A DNA stretch of 64,000 nt, taken from Allosphingosinicella deserti (GTDB lineage Bacteria; Pseudomonadota; Alphaproteobacteria; Sphingomonadales; Sphingomonadaceae). The position numbers and the translations under genes are program-made. The stretch is from assembly GCF_003012735.1 (NCBI RefSeq), contig NZ_PXYI01000004.1:657531-721530 (forward strand). Reading direction: 5' to 3'. Below are positions 18,470-28,185 of the stretch, in pieces. The stretch's first letter is position 1, and each line of letters opens with the position of its first letter. The notes beneath the pieces are model-generated. The model was given only the letters and a program-made list of their open reading frames with translations. It ran no database searches and was not told where the DNA came from.

Positions 18470-20365
18470 TCAGCCCACATCCCCCTCGACCAGGGAGGCA
18501 AGCTGTTTTTCCGCCTCGTCCCGCGCGATCCGGAGCCGCTGTTGCTCCTGGAAAGCGGCCTCGTCCCCTGATTCCTTCAGCCGCTCGGTCGCTGCCGCCA
18601 AGGCGGCTTCAAGCCCTGGCTGCGCCGCCAACGTGTCGATGACCAGAACGAGATCGCGTTGAGCGCGTTCCGGATCGGCATCGCGGCGGGTGAAGGAAAA
18701 GGCTAGTCCTCTCTCCTGGCGGAGCGCCTCGGCCAGAGGCGCCGCACCTTCGTCGACCAATATGGTATTTAGGCGCTCCTGATCAAGTTCGCCGTGGAAC
18801 AGGGCTGCCGATAGAAGAGAATCGCGCAAACGTATAGCAGGCGCCTCGATGAAGGGAAGCGCCGCGACGGCCTCAGAATGAGCGGCGATCACCTGCGGAT
18901 GGCGGACCAGTCCGGCGAGAACCGCCCGCAGCCACCGCGGGTCGAGGCCGCCGGTCGCCACCAGCTTCGCCTGATCCGAGACGGGACGAACGAAGCCGAA
19001 CCGGTTGCTCTGAAAGCGCCCGCTTTGCTGGCGCCCATTTTGGAAGCGACGGCCGCCGCCTTGGTATTGCTCGCGGCCATAATCGCGCTGCTGTCGCGGG
19101 CGTTGCGGACGGGTGAGCTCGTCGAACCGGCGGAGGAACTCGGCGCGATATTGCTCGCGCACGTTGGGATCGGCGATCGCCCCGAAATGATCGAACAGGC
19201 GCTGCTTGAGCCCGGCGCGTTCTTCGGGCGTCGTCAGCGGCTCGGCATTCACTTCGTGCCGCCAGAGTCGATCGACCAATGGCTCCGGGGCGGCGAGCAG
19301 ATCCTCGAGCGCATCGCGGCCCTTGGCGCGGACGAGATCGTCGGGATCCTGGCCGGCGGGCAGGGTGACGAAACCGAGCGAGCGGCCCGGGCCGGCATGG
19401 GGCAGGGCCCGAAGCGCGGCGCGGACGGACGCTTTCTGACCCGCCGAATCACCGTCGAAGCAGAGGATGGGGGCAGGGGAAAGCTTCCACAGCCGCTCCA
19501 GCTGCCCCTCGGTAAGGGCGGTGCCGAGCGGCGCCACCGCCTCGCCGATGCCGGCCTGATCGAGCGCAATGACGTCCATATAGCCTTCGACGACGATCAC
19601 CCGCCGGGCGTTGCGGCTCGCCGGTGCAGCTTTGTCGAGATTGTAGAGGGTGCGCCCTTTGTCGAAGAGCGGAGTCTCGGGAGAGTTCAAATATTTCGGC
19701 TCGCCGTCGCCGACGATGCGGCCGCCGAACGCAATAACTCGGCCGCGTTGGTCACGGATCGGGATCATCAGCCGGCCACGAAACCGGTCATAGGGCTCGC
19801 GATCGTCGTCGGGGGCGATGAGCAGGCCGGTCTCAACCAGCGCATCGCTGCCGAAGCGCTTCAGCGCCTCGCGAAGTCTGGAGCGGCTGTCCGGTGCGAA
19901 GCCGAAGCCGAAGTTGGTGATCGTCCAATCGCGAATACCGCGTTTCTGGAGATAGGCGCGCGCATTCGCGCCTTCGATCGACCCCAATTGCTCGACGAAC
20001 CAACGCTGCGCCGCCTCGACGACGTCGTACAAACCGGCAGCCCGCTCTGCTTTCTGTTGTGCGCGCGGATCCGGCGCCGGCACCTCGAGCCCCGCAGCAT
20101 CGGCCAATTCCTTGACCGCCTCCATGAACGGCAGCCCCCGCGCATCGGTGAGGAAGCGGATCGCGTCGCCATGGGCGCCGCACCCGAAGCAGTGGTAGAA
20201 GCCCTTCTCGTCGTTGATCGTGAAGCTCGGTGTCTTCTCCTGATGAAACGGGCAACAAGCCTTGTACTCGCGCCCGGCCTTTTGCAGCTTCACCGAGCGG
20301 CCGATGACGGTCGACAGCGACGTGCGGGCACGGACCTCGTCCAGGAATTGCGGGGAAAGGCTCAT
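18470..20365 (-). CDS. dnaG: DNA primase
   Basis: 631-aa primase making RNA primers at the replication fork. The CHC2 zinc finger uses C38, H41, C59 and C62 (CCPFHQEKTPSF...CFGC). The TOPRIM core includes VVEGYMDVIALDQAG and the DGDSAGQKA metal-binding motif. The C-terminal helicase-interacting region is preceded by an Arg/Gln/Gly-rich linker (around GREQYQGGGRRFQNGRQQ). The start is the ATG at 20365, whose four bases ATGA overlap the stop of the upstream DUF559 gene. Confidence 0.97.
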   Translation of the reverse strand: MSLSPQFLDEVRARTSLSTVIGRSVKLQKAGREYKACCPFHQEKTPSFTINDEKGFYHCFGCGAHGDAIRFLTDARGLPFMEAVKELADAAGLEVPAPDPRAQQKAERAAGLYDVVEAAQRWFVEQLGSIEGANARAYLQKRGIRDWTITNFGFGFAPDSRSRLREALKRFGSDALVETGLLIAPDDDREPYDRFRGRLMIPIRDQRGRVIAFGGRIVGDGEPKYLNSPETPLFDKGRTLYNLDKAAPASRNARRVIVVEGYMDVIALDQAGIGEAVAPLGTALTEGQLERLWKLSPAPILCFDGDSAGQKASVRAALRALPHAGPGRSLGFVTLPAGQDPDDLVRAKGRDALEDLLAAPEPLVDRLWRHEVNAEPLTTPEERAGLKQRLFDHFGAIADPNVREQYRAEFLRRFDELTRPQRPRQQRDYGREQYQGGGRRFQNGRQQSGRFQSNRFGFVRPVSDQAKLVATGGLDPRWLRAVLAGLVRHPQVIAAHSEAVAALPFIEAPAIRLRDSLLSAALFHGELDQERLNTILVDEGAAPLAEALRQERGLAFSFTRRDADPERAQRDLVLVIDTLAAQPGLEAALAAATERLKESGDEAAFQEQQRLRIARDEAEKQLASLVEGDVG

Positions 20366-20778
20366 TGCTGTGGCATGTCCGGGCCGTCGGGATCTGCTCC
20401 CCTCCCGCTTGCCGGAGGGGCTGGGGGTGGGGCCGCGGTGAGAGCTTCGAGGATTACCGAGAGTACGCCATCCGTATTTCCAAGAACGTCGTGGTTCCAA
20501 AATCGGATCACTCGATAACCTTCACTGACAAAATAGCGCGTTCTCAATGCATCGGCCGCAGCCTGGGCGTCATGCTGCCCGCCGTCCACCTCGATTACTA
20601 GACGGGCTTCGCGGCACATGAAATCGCAGATGAAGGGGCCGATGGGCATCTGCCGGCTGAACTTGAAGCCGCCCAGCCGCCGTTGAGGGAGGCCCGTCCA
20701 CAGCTTCTGCTCCGCCTCGGTGGCGGTGCGCCTCAGCTGCTGGGCCCTTCGGGTCGGGCGCTTCTTGAAAACGACCAT
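20362..20778 (-). CDS. DUF559 protein, Vsr/restriction-endonuclease-like fold
   Basis: 138-aa protein of the DUF559 group related to very-short-patch-repair endonucleases. LRRTATEAEQKLWTGL precedes the nuclease-like core FICDFMCREARLVIEVDGGQHD, with the D...E-x-D-G-G-x-H arrangement expected of a PD-(D/E)XK site, and VIRFWNHDVL follows. The ATG at 20778 is chosen; a TTG eight codons earlier lies inside the repeat. Both gene ends sit in inverted copies of a 36-bp repeat, and the C-terminal Pro/Gly-rich tail is encoded by one copy. It interrupts the usual yqeY-dnaG adjacency. Its biological role is unknown. Confidence 0.82.
   Translation of the reverse strand: MVVFKKRPTRRAQQLRRTATEAEQKLWTGLPQRRLGGFKFSRQMPIGPFICDFMCREARLVIEVDGGQHDAQAAADALRTRYFVSEGYRVIRFWNHDVLGNTDGVLSVILEALTAAPPPAPPASGRGADPDGPDMPQQ
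20397..20432 (+). repeat. 36-bp palindromic repeat, copy 1 (inverted to copy 2)
   Basis: GC-rich element beginning CTCCCCTCCCGCTTGC and ending CTGGGGGTGGGG, with an internal CCCTCC...GGAGGG hairpin. It matches the reverse complement of 20779-20814 at 34 of 36 positions. It lies within the 3' part of the DUF559 gene, 32 bases from the dnaG start. Confidence 0.9.
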
Positions 20779-20814
20779 CCCCACCCCCAGTCCCTCCCGC
20801 AAGCGGGAGGGGAG
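20779..20814 (-). repeat. 36-bp palindromic repeat, copy 2 (inverted to copy 1)
   Basis: Minus-strand copy of the same element, with a perfect internal nine-pair stem CCCTCCCGC / GCGGGAGGG. It ends one base before the DUF559 ATG and therefore forms its immediate leader. With copy 1 it bounds a 418-bp unit. Confidence 0.9.
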
Positions 20815-20828
20815 TTAGCCTGCGCTCC

Positions 20829-21287
20829 TCACTGGCTCAGCCGCGCCTTCACCAGCCCGCTCGCCTTGCTCATGTCGAGCTGAGCGGCGTGGCGTTCCTT
20901 CAGCACCGCCATCACACGACCCATGTCCTTGACCGAGCTCGCGCCGACTTCGGTGACGATCGCGTCGATCGCGGCTTTCGTTTCGTCCTCGGTCATCTGC
21001 TGCGGCAGGAAGCCCTCGATCACCGCGACCTCGGCCTTCTCGGCATCGGCGAGTTCCTGGCGGCCGCCCTGCTCGTAGAGGGTGATCGATTCTCGGCGCT
21101 GCTTGATCATCTTCTGCAGCACTTCGACGACGAGCGCATCGTCATCGGTCGACGCCTGGGTGGCGGTGCGCTGCTCGATGTCCCGATTCTTGATCGTCGA
21201 CTGGATGAGGCGGATGGCTGCCGTCCGCTGCTTGTCACCGCTCTTCATGGCGGTGACGAGCGCAGCCTTGATGTCGTCGCGAATCAT
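20829..21287 (-). CDS. yqeY: GatB/YqeY-domain protein
   Basis: 152-aa helical protein sharing the tRNA-binding YqeY domain found at the C-terminus of GatB amidotransferase subunits. Typical features are MIRDDIKAALVTAMKSGDK, IKQRRESITLYEQGGR and IEGFLPQQMTEDE. The molecular role of stand-alone YqeY is unsettled. The gene heads the minus-strand unit leading to dnaG and rpoD, as in many alphaproteobacteria, and diverges from carA. Confidence 0.93.
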   Translation of the reverse strand: MIRDDIKAALVTAMKSGDKQRTAAIRLIQSTIKNRDIEQRTATQASTDDDALVVEVLQKMIKQRRESITLYEQGGRQELADAEKAEVAVIEGFLPQQMTEDETKAAIDAIVTEVGASSVKDMGRVMAVLKERHAAQLDMSKASGLVKARLSQ

Positions 21288-21353
21288 ATCTCTCTTGGGT
21301 CCGCTGTCGGGGAAAGCGCGGGAGGATAGCGGCAGGTTCGGGGTTTTAATAGA

Positions 21354-21382
21354 TTGACGCTGTGCCCCCGGCGGCCTAGCGG
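21354..21382 (+). promoter_or_regulatory. carA: Candidate carA promoter
   Basis: TTGACG (21354-21359), 17 bases, TAGCGG (21377-21382) in the yqeY-carA divergent gap. The -35 is good and the -10 weak, as is common in alphaproteobacteria. Confidence 0.35.
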
Positions 21383-21430
21383 ACGGGCCTTAGCGACATC
21401 GCCAGAAACTACGAAGGAGTGCCCGCCGAC

Positions 21431-22597
21431 ATGGCTGACGCCACGCAAACGCCTGCGCCGCAAGGAGCGACCGGCGTATTGGTCTTGGCCGATGGGACCG
21501 TCATCTGGGGCAAGGGCTTCGGTGCCGAAGGATCCGCCGTCGGCGAGGTTTGCTTCAACACGGCGATGACCGGCTACCAGGAGGTAATGACCGATCCCTC
21601 CTATGCCATGCAGATCATCACTTTCACCTTCCCGCACATCGGCAATGTCGGGGCCAATTACGAGGATTTGGAAGCCGACAATCCGTTCGCGCTCGGCTGC
21701 ATCGTCCGTCAGGACGTAACCGAGCCGAGCAATTTCCGCAGCGTTCAGGGCTTCGGCGCGTGGATGCGGGCCAACGGTCGGATCGGGCTTGCCGGAGTCG
21801 ACACTCGTGCCCTCACCCGCAAGATCCGCGAACAGGGCGCGCCCAACGGCGTGATCGCCCACGATGCCAAGGGCGAATTCGATATCGACGCTCTGCTCGC
21901 CGAGGCGCGCGCCTGGCCCGGTCTCGAAGGGATGGACCTGGCCAAAGAGGTGTCATGTCATCAGATGTACCGCTGGTCGGGCGGCCGGTGGAAGCTCGGC
22001 ACCGGATATGGCGAGGCCGAGGAGGACGAGAGCCGTCCGCACGTCGTCGCCATCGACTACGGATCGAAGCGCAACATCTTCCGCAACCTCGCGGATGCGG
22101 GTGCGCGCGTCACCGTGCTCCCGGCCACCTCGACCTTCGAGGACGTGATGGCGCACGAGCCCGACGGCATCTTCCTGTCCAACGGCCCCGGCGATCCGGC
22201 GGCGACCGGCACCTATGCGGTCCCGGTCATCCGGCAATTGCTCGAAACCAGGAAGCCGCTGTTCGGGATCTGCCTCGGCCATCAATTGCTTGGCCTCGCG
22301 GTCGGCGCCAGCACCACCAAGATGCACCAGGGGCATCGCGGCGCCAATCATCCGGTGAAGCGACTTGAGGATGGCCGGGTCGAGATCACCAGCATGAACC
22401 ATGGCTTCGCGGTCGAGACCGAGACGCTTCCGGACAATGCGCGCCCGACCCACGTCTCGTTGTTCGACGGCAGCCTTGCCGGCCTCGAACTGACCGACCG
22501 GCCCGCTTTCTCGGTGCAATATCACCCCGAAGCAAGCCCGGGGCCGCAGGACAGCGTCTACCTGTTCCAGAAGTTCGTCGATCAATTGCAGAAATAG
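21431..22597 (+). CDS. carA: Carbamoyl phosphate synthase small subunit
   Basis: Glutaminase subunit supplying ammonia to CarB for pyrimidine and arginine synthesis, 388 aa. The N-terminal CarA domain ([18 protein letters not shown]) is followed by the class I glutaminase with nucleophile Cys at about residue 281 in [10 protein letters not shown] and the His/Glu pair in [10 protein letters not shown]. The ATG at 21431 is preferred, 11 bases after AAGGAG; an in-frame GTG four codons earlier overlaps that site. It diverges from yqeY and is followed by carB. Confidence 0.96.
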   Translation: MADATQTPAPQGATGVLVLADGTVIWGKGFGAEGSAVGEVCFNTAMTGYQEVMTDPSYAMQIITFTFPHIGNVGANYEDLEADNPFALGCIVRQDVTEPSNFRSVQGFGAWMRANGRIGLAGVDTRALTRKIREQGAPNGVIAHDAKGEFDIDALLAEARAWPGLEGMDLAKEVSCHQMYRWSGGRWKLGTGYGEAEEDESRPHVVAIDYGSKRNIFRNLADAGARVTVLPATSTFEDVMAHEPDGIFLSNGPGDPAATGTYAVPVIRQLLETRKPLFGICLGHQLLGLAVGASTTKMHQGHRGANHPVKRLEDGRVEITSMNHGFAVETETLPDNARPTHVSLFDGSLAGLELTDRPAFSVQYHPEASPGPQDSVYLFQKFVDQLQK

Positions 22598-22656
22598 GGG
22601 CCTCACGCCCCCGAACGTCCCAACTCCCGACCCTCGATCCCCGCTTGGGGCGAGGG
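22597..22656 (+). other. Double hairpin in the carA-carB gap
   Basis: Two adjacent inverted repeats: GGGGC-CTCAC-GCCCC starting at the carA stop codon, and CCCTCG..CCCC-GCTT-GGGG.GAGGG (about 22631-22656). Neither is followed by a T-run, so they are not classical terminators. They could set the carA:carB expression ratio or stabilise mRNA ends. Confidence 0.45.
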
Positions 22657-22674
22657 ATTAGAAGGTCAGAAGCT

Positions 22675-25600
22675 ATGCCGCGCCGCACCGACATCTCCTC
22701 GATCCTGATCATCGGCGCCGGGCCGATCGTCATCGGCCAGGCGTCCGAATTCGATTATTCGGGCACTCAGGCGGTCAAGGCGTTGCGGGAGGAGGGCTAT
22801 CGCATCATCCTCGTGAACTCGAACCCGGCGACGATCATGACCGATCCGGAGCTCGCCGACGCGACTTATGTCGAGCCGATCACGCCCGAATTCGTCGCCA
22901 AGATCATCGAGAAGGAGCGGCCGGACGCAGTCCTGCCGACGATGGGCGGGCAGACCGCGCTCAACACCGCGCTGGCCTTGTTCAAAGACGGCACACTCGA
23001 GAAGTACGGCGTCAAGATGATCGGTGCGGATGCCGAGGCGATCGAGAAAGCCGAGGACCGGCTGAAGTTTCGCGAGGCGATGGACAAGATCGGCCTCGAA
23101 AGTCCACGCTCCGAGATCGCGCACACGCTCGACGAGGCGGTCAGGGCGCTCGATGTCGTCGGGCTTCCTGCGATCATCCGGCCGAGCTTCACCCTCGGCG
23201 GAACCGGCGGCGGCATTGCCTATAATCGCGACGAATTCGTCCAGATCGTCACCGGCGGCCTCGAGGCATCGCCGACCAGCGAAGTGCTGATCGAGGAATC
23301 GGTGCTCGGCTGGAAGGAATATGAGATGGAGGTCGTGCGCGACCGCAACGACAATGCCATCATCATCTGCTCGATCGAGAATGTGGATCCGATGGGCATC
23401 CACACAGGCGACTCGATCACTGTTGCGCCGGCGCTGACGCTCACCGACAAGGAATATCAGATCATGCGCAACGCGAGCATCGCGTGCCTGCGCGAGATCG
23501 GCGTCGAGACCGGCGGATCGAACGTCCAGTTCGCAGTCAATCCGGCCGATGGTCGCCTGGTGGTGATCGAGATGAACCCGCGGGTTTCGCGCTCGTCGGC
23601 CTTGGCCTCCAAGGCGACGGGCTTTCCGATCGCCAAGGTCGCCGCAAAGCTCGCGGTCGGCTACACGCTCGACGAGATTCAGAACGACATCACCGGGTCG
23701 ACGCCGGCAAGCTTCGAACCGACGATCGACTATGTCGTCACCAAGATCCCGCGTTTCACATTCGAGAAGTTCAAGGGCTCCGAGCCGCTTCTGTCCACCG
23801 CGATGAAATCGGTCGGCGAAGCGATGGCGATCGGCCGCTCGATCCACGAGAGCATGCAGAAGGCACTGCGCAGCATGGAAACCGGCCTGACGGGGTTCGA
23901 TGGCGTCAAAGCCCTTTATGGCGCGCCTCGGGCCGAGATCGAGGCCGCACTGGCGCGGCCGACGCCGGAGCGGCTACTGACGGCCGCCCAGGCGCTGCGC
24001 GAGGGCTTCACCGTCGCCGAGATCAACGCCATCACCCATTTCGATCCCTGGTTCCTCGAGCGACTGCGTGAGATCGTCGACGCGGAGGAGGAGGTCAGCC
24101 GCGACGGCCTGCCGCAGGATGCGGCGGGGATGCGCCGGCTGAAGGCGATGGGCTTCTCCGACAAGCGGCTGGCCGAGCTTGCAGTTCGCTCCGCCAACCT
24201 TCGCGGGGGAGCGATGGGAAAGATTGCCGCGCGCTCGCACGGCCTGATCCACGATGCGGTGAAGGCGATGACCGGTGCGACCAGCGAAGACGAGGTTCGC
24301 GCGCTTCGTCACCGGCTTGGTGTGCGGCCGGTATTCAAGCGCATCGACAGCGTCGCCGCCGAGTTCGAGGCGCGCACCGCCTATATGTATTCGACCTACG
24401 AAGCACCGACCTTCGGGGAACCGCAGGACGAGAGCGAGCCCACCGACAAGCGCAAGGTCGTGATCCTCGGCGGCGGTCCGAACCGGATCGGGCAGGGGAT
24501 CGAATTCGACTATTGCTGCTGCCACGCCTGCTATGCGCTCGGCGAGGCCGGCTTCGAGACGATCATGATCAACTGCAACCCCGAGACGGTGTCGACCGAC
24601 TACGACACATCGGACCGGCTCTATTTCGAGCCGCTGACCGTCGAGGACGTGCTCGAAATCCTCGACGTCGAGCGCTCCAGGGGCGAATTGGTCGGCGTCA
24701 TCGTCCAGTTCGGCGGCCAGACTCCGCTCAAGCTCGCTGCGGCGCTCGAGAAGGCGGGAATCCCAATTCTCGGCACCTCGCCCGATGCGATCGACCTGGC
24801 CGAGGACCGCGAACGCTTTGCCGCCCTGGTGAACAAGCTCGGCCTGCGCCAGCCGGAAAACGGCATTGCCCGCAGCCGAGAGGAGGCGATCGCCGTCGCC
24901 GACCGCATCGGCTATCCCGTCCTCACCCGGCCGAGCTACGTTCTGGGTGGCCGCGCGATGGAGATCGTGGACGGCCCGGCGCAGCTTGAAGACTATATCG
25001 TCACCGCCGTGCAGGTGTCCGGCGACAGCCCGGTTCTGATCGATCAATATTTGCGCGATGCGATCGAGGTCGACGTCGACGCGATCTCCGACGGCAAGGA
25101 TGTCTGCATCGCCGGCGTGATGCAGCATATCGAGGAAGCCGGCGTCCATTCGGGCGACAGCGCCTGCTCGCTGCCGCCTTACAGCCTAGAGCCGGCGATC
25201 GTCGAAGAAATCGAGCGGCAGGCGCGGGCCCTCGCGCTTGCGCTTGGCGTCAAAGGTCTGATGAACGCCCAGTTCGCGGTAAAGGACGGCAAGGTCTTTC
25301 TGATCGAGGTCAATCCGCGCGCCAGCCGGACCGTTCCGTTCGTCGCCAAGGCGATCGGCACGCCTATCGCCAAGATCGCGGCGCGCGTCATGGCCGGGGA
25401 GCCCCTGATGTCGTTCCTGCCGATCCACCGGGACGTTCCACATATCGCGGTGAAGGAGGCCGTGTTCCCGTTCGCACGCTTCCCGGGCGTCGATCCGGTG
25501 CTCTCACCGGAGATGAAGTCGACTGGCGAGGTCATCGGAATAGATATGGATTTCGCCACGGCCTTCCTCAAATCGCAGCTCGGGGCAGGAGTCATCCTGC

Positions 25601-26013
25601 CGACCGACGGAACGTTATTCGTCTCGGTGAAGGACAGCGACAAGGCGCTGGTTGCACCGGCGGTTCGGGCGATGACCGAAATGGGCTTCAAGGTGATCGC
25701 CACCACCGGCACCGCCGATTACCTTCGCGAGCAAGGGATCCCCGCCGCCGAAGTGAACAAGGTGGCGCAGGGACGGCCGCACATCGTGGACAAGATCAAG
25801 GACGGCGACGTCGCGATCATCTTCAACACCACGGAAGGCTGGCAAAGCCACAAGGACAGCGCATCGATCCGGGGGTCGGCGCTGATGGGCAAGGTGCCCT
25901 ATTTCACCACTGCCGCCTCCAGCGTCGCAGTGGTCCGGGCGATCGGGGTGCTGCGAGAGCGTAGCCTTGATGTTCGATCGTTGCAGTCCTATTATCAATC
26001 CTCCCGAGCGTGA
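22675..26013 (+). CDS. carB: Carbamoyl phosphate synthase large subunit
   Basis: 1112-aa synthetase combining bicarbonate, ammonia and two ATP into carbamoyl phosphate. It has two homologous ATP-grasp halves: the first opens [21 protein letters not shown], the second [20 protein letters not shown]. The C-terminal MGS-like allosteric domain begins near [13 protein letters not shown]. The ATG at 22675 is nine bases after GAAGG. Length is normal. Partner of CarA. Confidence 0.98.
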   Translation: MPRRTDISSILIIGAGPIVIGQASEFDYSGTQAVKALREEGYRIILVNSNPATIMTDPELADATYVEPITPEFVAKIIEKERPDAVLPTMGGQTALNTALALFKDGTLEKYGVKMIGADAEAIEKAEDRLKFREAMDKIGLESPRSEIAHTLDEAVRALDVVGLPAIIRPSFTLGGTGGGIAYNRDEFVQIVTGGLEASPTSEVLIEESVLGWKEYEMEVVRDRNDNAIIICSIENVDPMGIHTGDSITVAPALTLTDKEYQIMRNASIACLREIGVETGGSNVQFAVNPADGRLVVIEMNPRVSRSSALASKATGFPIAKVAAKLAVGYTLDEIQNDITGSTPASFEPTIDYVVTKIPRFTFEKFKGSEPLLSTAMKSVGEAMAIGRSIHESMQKALRSMETGLTGFDGVKALYGAPRAEIEAALARPTPERLLTAAQALREGFTVAEINAITHFDPWFLERLREIVDAEEEVSRDGLPQDAAGMRRLKAMGFSDKRLAELAVRSANLRGGAMGKIAARSHGLIHDAVKAMTGATSEDEVRALRHRLGVRPVFKRIDSVAAEFEARTAYMYSTYEAPTFGEPQDESEPTDKRKVVILGGGPNRIGQGIEFDYCCCHACYALGEAGFETIMINCNPETVSTDYDTSDRLYFEPLTVEDVLEILDVERSRGELVGVIVQFGGQTPLKLAAALEKAGIPILGTSPDAIDLAEDRERFAALVNKLGLRQPENGIARSREEAIAVADRIGYPVLTRPSYVLGGRAMEIVDGPAQLEDYIVTAVQVSGDSPVLIDQYLRDAIEVDVDAISDGKDVCIAGVMQHIEEAGVHSGDSACSLPPYSLEPAIVEEIERQARALALALGVKGLMNAQFAVKDGKVFLIEVNPRASRTVPFVAKAIGTPIAKIAARVMAGEPLMSFLPIHRDVPHIAVKEAVFPFARFPGVDPVLSPEMKSTGEVIGIDMDFATAFLKSQLGAGVILPTDGTLFVSVKDSDKALVAPAVRAMTEMGFKVIATTGTADYLREQGIPAAEVNKVAQGRPHIVDKIKDGDVAIIFNTTEGWQSHKDSASIRGSALMGKVPYFTTAASSVAVVRAIGVLRERSLDVRSLQSYYQSSRA

Positions 26014-26038
26014 TCCTTCACACAATCGAAACAAGATC

Positions 26039-26063
26039 GGCCGTCTTCGCGAATGGGACGGCC
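26039..26063 (+). other. Hairpin between carB and greA
   Basis: GGCCGTC-N11-GACGGCC, a perfect seven-pair inverted repeat about 30 bases before the greA ATG. It has no T-run on the plus strand; it may be a leader structure or a weak attenuator. Confidence 0.35.
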
Positions 26064-26092
26064 CGAAGCGGATTTGGACGAAAGGCTGTTTT

Positions 26093-26572
26093 ATGGCGAC
26101 GGTAGACAAGATGCCGATGCTGGCTGAGGGCTATGAGAAGCTCCAGAAAGAGGTCCGGCACCTGAAAACCGTCGAACGCCCGTCGATCATCGATGCGATC
26201 GAGGAAGCGCGCGGCCACGGCGATCTTTCGGAAAATGCCGAATATCATGCCGCGAAGGAGCGTCAGGGCCAGGTCGAGGCGCAGATTGCCGACATCGAGG
26301 ATCGGCTGAGCCGTGCGATGGTGATCGATCCGACCACCCTCTCAGGCGACAAGGCCGTGTTCGGTGCGACCGTCCACTTGCTCGACGAGAACGACAAGCC
26401 GGTTACCTATCAGATCGTCGGCCAGACCGAGGCGGATGCGCGCGTCGGACGGATTTCGTACAATTCGCCGCTCGGCCGTGCGCTGATCGGACGCAATGTC
26501 GGCGACGAGGTTGAAGTCTCGACACCGTCCGGCGACAAATATTACTCGATCGAAAAAATCGAGTTCATCTAA
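26093..26572 (+). CDS. greA: Transcription elongation factor GreA
   Basis: 159-aa factor that rescues backtracked RNA polymerase by stimulating transcript cleavage through the secondary channel. The N-terminal coiled coil carries the tip acidic motif within [19 protein letters not shown]; the C-terminal FKBP-like domain contains [13 protein letters not shown]. The ATG at 26093 gives [17 protein letters not shown], the expected opening. It follows carB by 79 bases. Confidence 0.96.
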   Translation: MATVDKMPMLAEGYEKLQKEVRHLKTVERPSIIDAIEEARGHGDLSENAEYHAAKERQGQVEAQIADIEDRLSRAMVIDPTTLSGDKAVFGATVHLLDENDKPVTYQIVGQTEADARVGRISYNSPLGRALIGRNVGDEVEVSTPSGDKYYSIEKIEFI

Positions 26573-26575
26573 GAC

Positions 26576-27211
26576 GTGCGACCACCCGCCGATTGGAAGA
26601 AGGCCCGCTTCACCCTGGCCGTTGCCGGGGCGACCGCAGCGGCCTGGTTGGTCGTCTCGGCCGGCAACCTCACCGACGCGGCGGCGGTCTGGGGCGGGTT
26701 CATCCCCGCCCGCGCATCCGGGATGGTGCAGGAGAGCGGGCTGGCGCCGGTGTTCCTGACCCCGATTACGGCATCGCTGATCCACGCGAACTTCGTCCAC
26801 GTCGCCTTCAACCTGCTGATGCTGCTGTTCTGTGGCCGTGCGGTGGAGCCGATCATCGGCAGCACGGCGGTCGCGATCCTCTATGTCGTCGGCGCTTATG
26901 CCGCCGCCGGCGCGCAATGGCTTGCAGATCCTTCAGGCATGGCGCCGATGGTGGGAGCCAGCGGCGCGATCTCGGCCCTGCTCGGCGGCTATGCGATGTT
27001 CTTCGGCCGGCACCGGGTGAAGATCGCCAACAACACGCTGGCGATGCTGGTCAACGCGCTCTGGCTCGCCGCGGCCTGGATTGCACTGCAGTTGCTGATC
27101 GGACTGACCGCGCAGGGTGCGGCGATCGCCGTTGCCGCCCATATTGGCGGATTTCTCGCCGGCTTGATCCTGGCACGTCCGTTGCTGATTCTGCGCTGGC
27201 GCAAGGCCTGA
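26576..27211 (+). CDS. Rhomboid-family intramembrane serine protease
   Basis: 211-aa protein with six predicted membrane helices. Catalytic residues of rhomboid proteases are visible: the oxyanion side with H70 and N79 (SLIHANFVHVAFNLLML), Ser129 in GASGAISALLGG and His189 in AAHIGGFLAG. It starts at a GTG three bases after greA, so is likely co-transcribed. The substrate is unknown. Confidence 0.88.
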   Translation: MRPPADWKKARFTLAVAGATAAAWLVVSAGNLTDAAAVWGGFIPARASGMVQESGLAPVFLTPITASLIHANFVHVAFNLLMLLFCGRAVEPIIGSTAVAILYVVGAYAAAGAQWLADPSGMAPMVGASGAISALLGGYAMFFGRHRVKIANNTLAMLVNALWLAAAWIALQLLIGLTAQGAAIAVAAHIGGFLAGLILARPLLILRWRKA

Positions 27212-27314
27212 ACGGCGAGCGCGTTTCCAGTCAACGATCTACGACAATGAAACCACCGTTCGGGCCGGGCCGGTCTAAGGCCACTTCTTCCTGTGCCGAA
27301 CCGGGGAACAGGGT

Positions 27315-27341
27315 GGGCTTCGACAGGCTCAGCCCGAACGG
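27315..27341 (+). repeat. Dispersed sphingomonad-type palindromic repeat
   Basis: GGGCTTCGACAGGCTCAGCC followed by CGAACGG, a well-known type of interspersed repeat in sphingomonads and some other bacteria. Its spurious minus-strand translation is the familiar PFGLSLSKP peptide. It can fold through GGGCT/AGCCC. It sits in the 164-base gap between the convergent rhomboid and DUF4170 genes, where no gene is seen. Confidence 0.8.
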
Positions 27342-27375
27342 CTGATGATGTTGTGGGGAGGGGGTAGGGCCGCGC

Positions 27376-27594
27376 TCAAGCAGTGCCGAGTTGCGGCTCC
27401 AGCAGGCGGTGGAGATGGACCACCACATACTTCATTTCCGCATCGTCGACGGTACGCTGCGCGTTGGCGCGCCAGGCGTCCAGCGCCGACGCATAATCGG
27501 GGAAAATGCCGACGACATCGACCGTCGACATATCGAAGTCTAGGCCCTGCGGGTCCTTGACCCGGCCTCCGAAAACCAGATGCATTTTGCTCAT
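27376..27594 (-). CDS. DUF4170 family protein
   Basis: 72-aa protein opening MSKMHLVFGGRVKDPQG, characteristic of the small alphaproteobacterial DUF4170 family; it also contains FPDYASALDAWRANAQRTVDDAEMKY in two stretches. No catalytic motif or membrane segment is visible, and the family's function is unknown. The ATG at 27594 is preferred over a start 12 codons upstream because it matches the family N-terminus. It is separated by 57 bases from the membrane/stress cluster upstream on the same strand. Confidence 0.82.
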   Translation of the reverse strand: MSKMHLVFGGRVKDPQGLDFDMSTVDVVGIFPDYASALDAWRANAQRTVDDAEMKYVVVHLHRLLEPQLGTA

Positions 27595-27651
27595 GGGCTG
27601 TCCGCTTAGCGAACGCGCCCCGGAAAACAAGCGCTTCCGGGGCGAATTGAC

Positions 27652-28185
27652 TCATTCGTTGCTGCCGCCGGTGACGGTCCCCGCAGCCGCGCCGGCCGAG
27701 GTCTTCACCGCGCCCACAGCCTTGTCGGTGAACTCGCCGATTCGGCGCTGGACCGAATCGCGGGTGAGCCCGAGCTCGCCGATTTGTTCGCGTCCGGCGT
27801 CCTTGGCGGCAAGCACCGCCTGGCGGGCGGTGTCGTGGACCTTGCGTCCGGCGGGGCCGAGCAATGCTTGCTCACGCTTGGACTTGGGAAGCACTGCGCC
27901 GGCAACGAGGCCAAGCGCGAGGCCGCCGACCACCGCAACCATCGGATTGGCCTCGATGCCGCTGCCGGTCCGCTCGCCCGCCGTACGGGCAGTTTCCCGA
28001 ACGCTCTGAAGTGCCGAGCCTGCACGCTCGCGCGCGGACTCGTAGGCGGCGCTGGTCCGCTCGCGGGTACTCTGATAAGCATCGGACGCGCTCTGCCGGA
28101 CACCGGCGAGCCGGCCTCCGTCATTCGCATCGTTCGCGGCGCCAGTAGAAGTGGTGGTCGTGCTGCTTTCGCGGGTGTCGCTCAT
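27652..28185 (-). CDS. Hypothetical stress-cluster protein with DUF883-like layout
   Basis: 177 aa. The Ser/Thr-rich N-terminus is followed by an amphipathic, charged helical region of repeated YQSTRERTSAAYESARERAG-type units, one short hydrophobic segment (MVAVVGGLALGLVAGAVLP) and another amphipathic part. The layout resembles ElaB/YqjD (DUF883) ribosome- or membrane-associated stress proteins, but homology is not certain. Its start overlaps the preceding gene by four bases, making it the last gene of a four-gene unit. Confidence 0.75.
   Translation of the reverse strand: MSDTRESSTTTTSTGAANDANDGGRLAGVRQSASDAYQSTRERTSAAYESARERAGSALQSVRETARTAGERTGSGIEANPMVAVVGGLALGLVAGAVLPKSKREQALLGPAGRKVHDTARQAVLAAKDAGREQIGELGLTRDSVQRRIGEFTDKAVGAVKTSAGAAAGTVTGGSNE

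Noticed and set aside
16272..18662. 796-codon open frame on the plus strand opposite rpoD and the dnaG end
   Set aside because: Shadow of rpoD: high-GC codon bias removes stops from the complementary frame. The product has no family features and rpoD is unambiguous.
27231..27428. Minus-strand ORF containing PFGLSLSKP
   Set aside because: Translation of a dispersed repeat, with no ribosome site or family.
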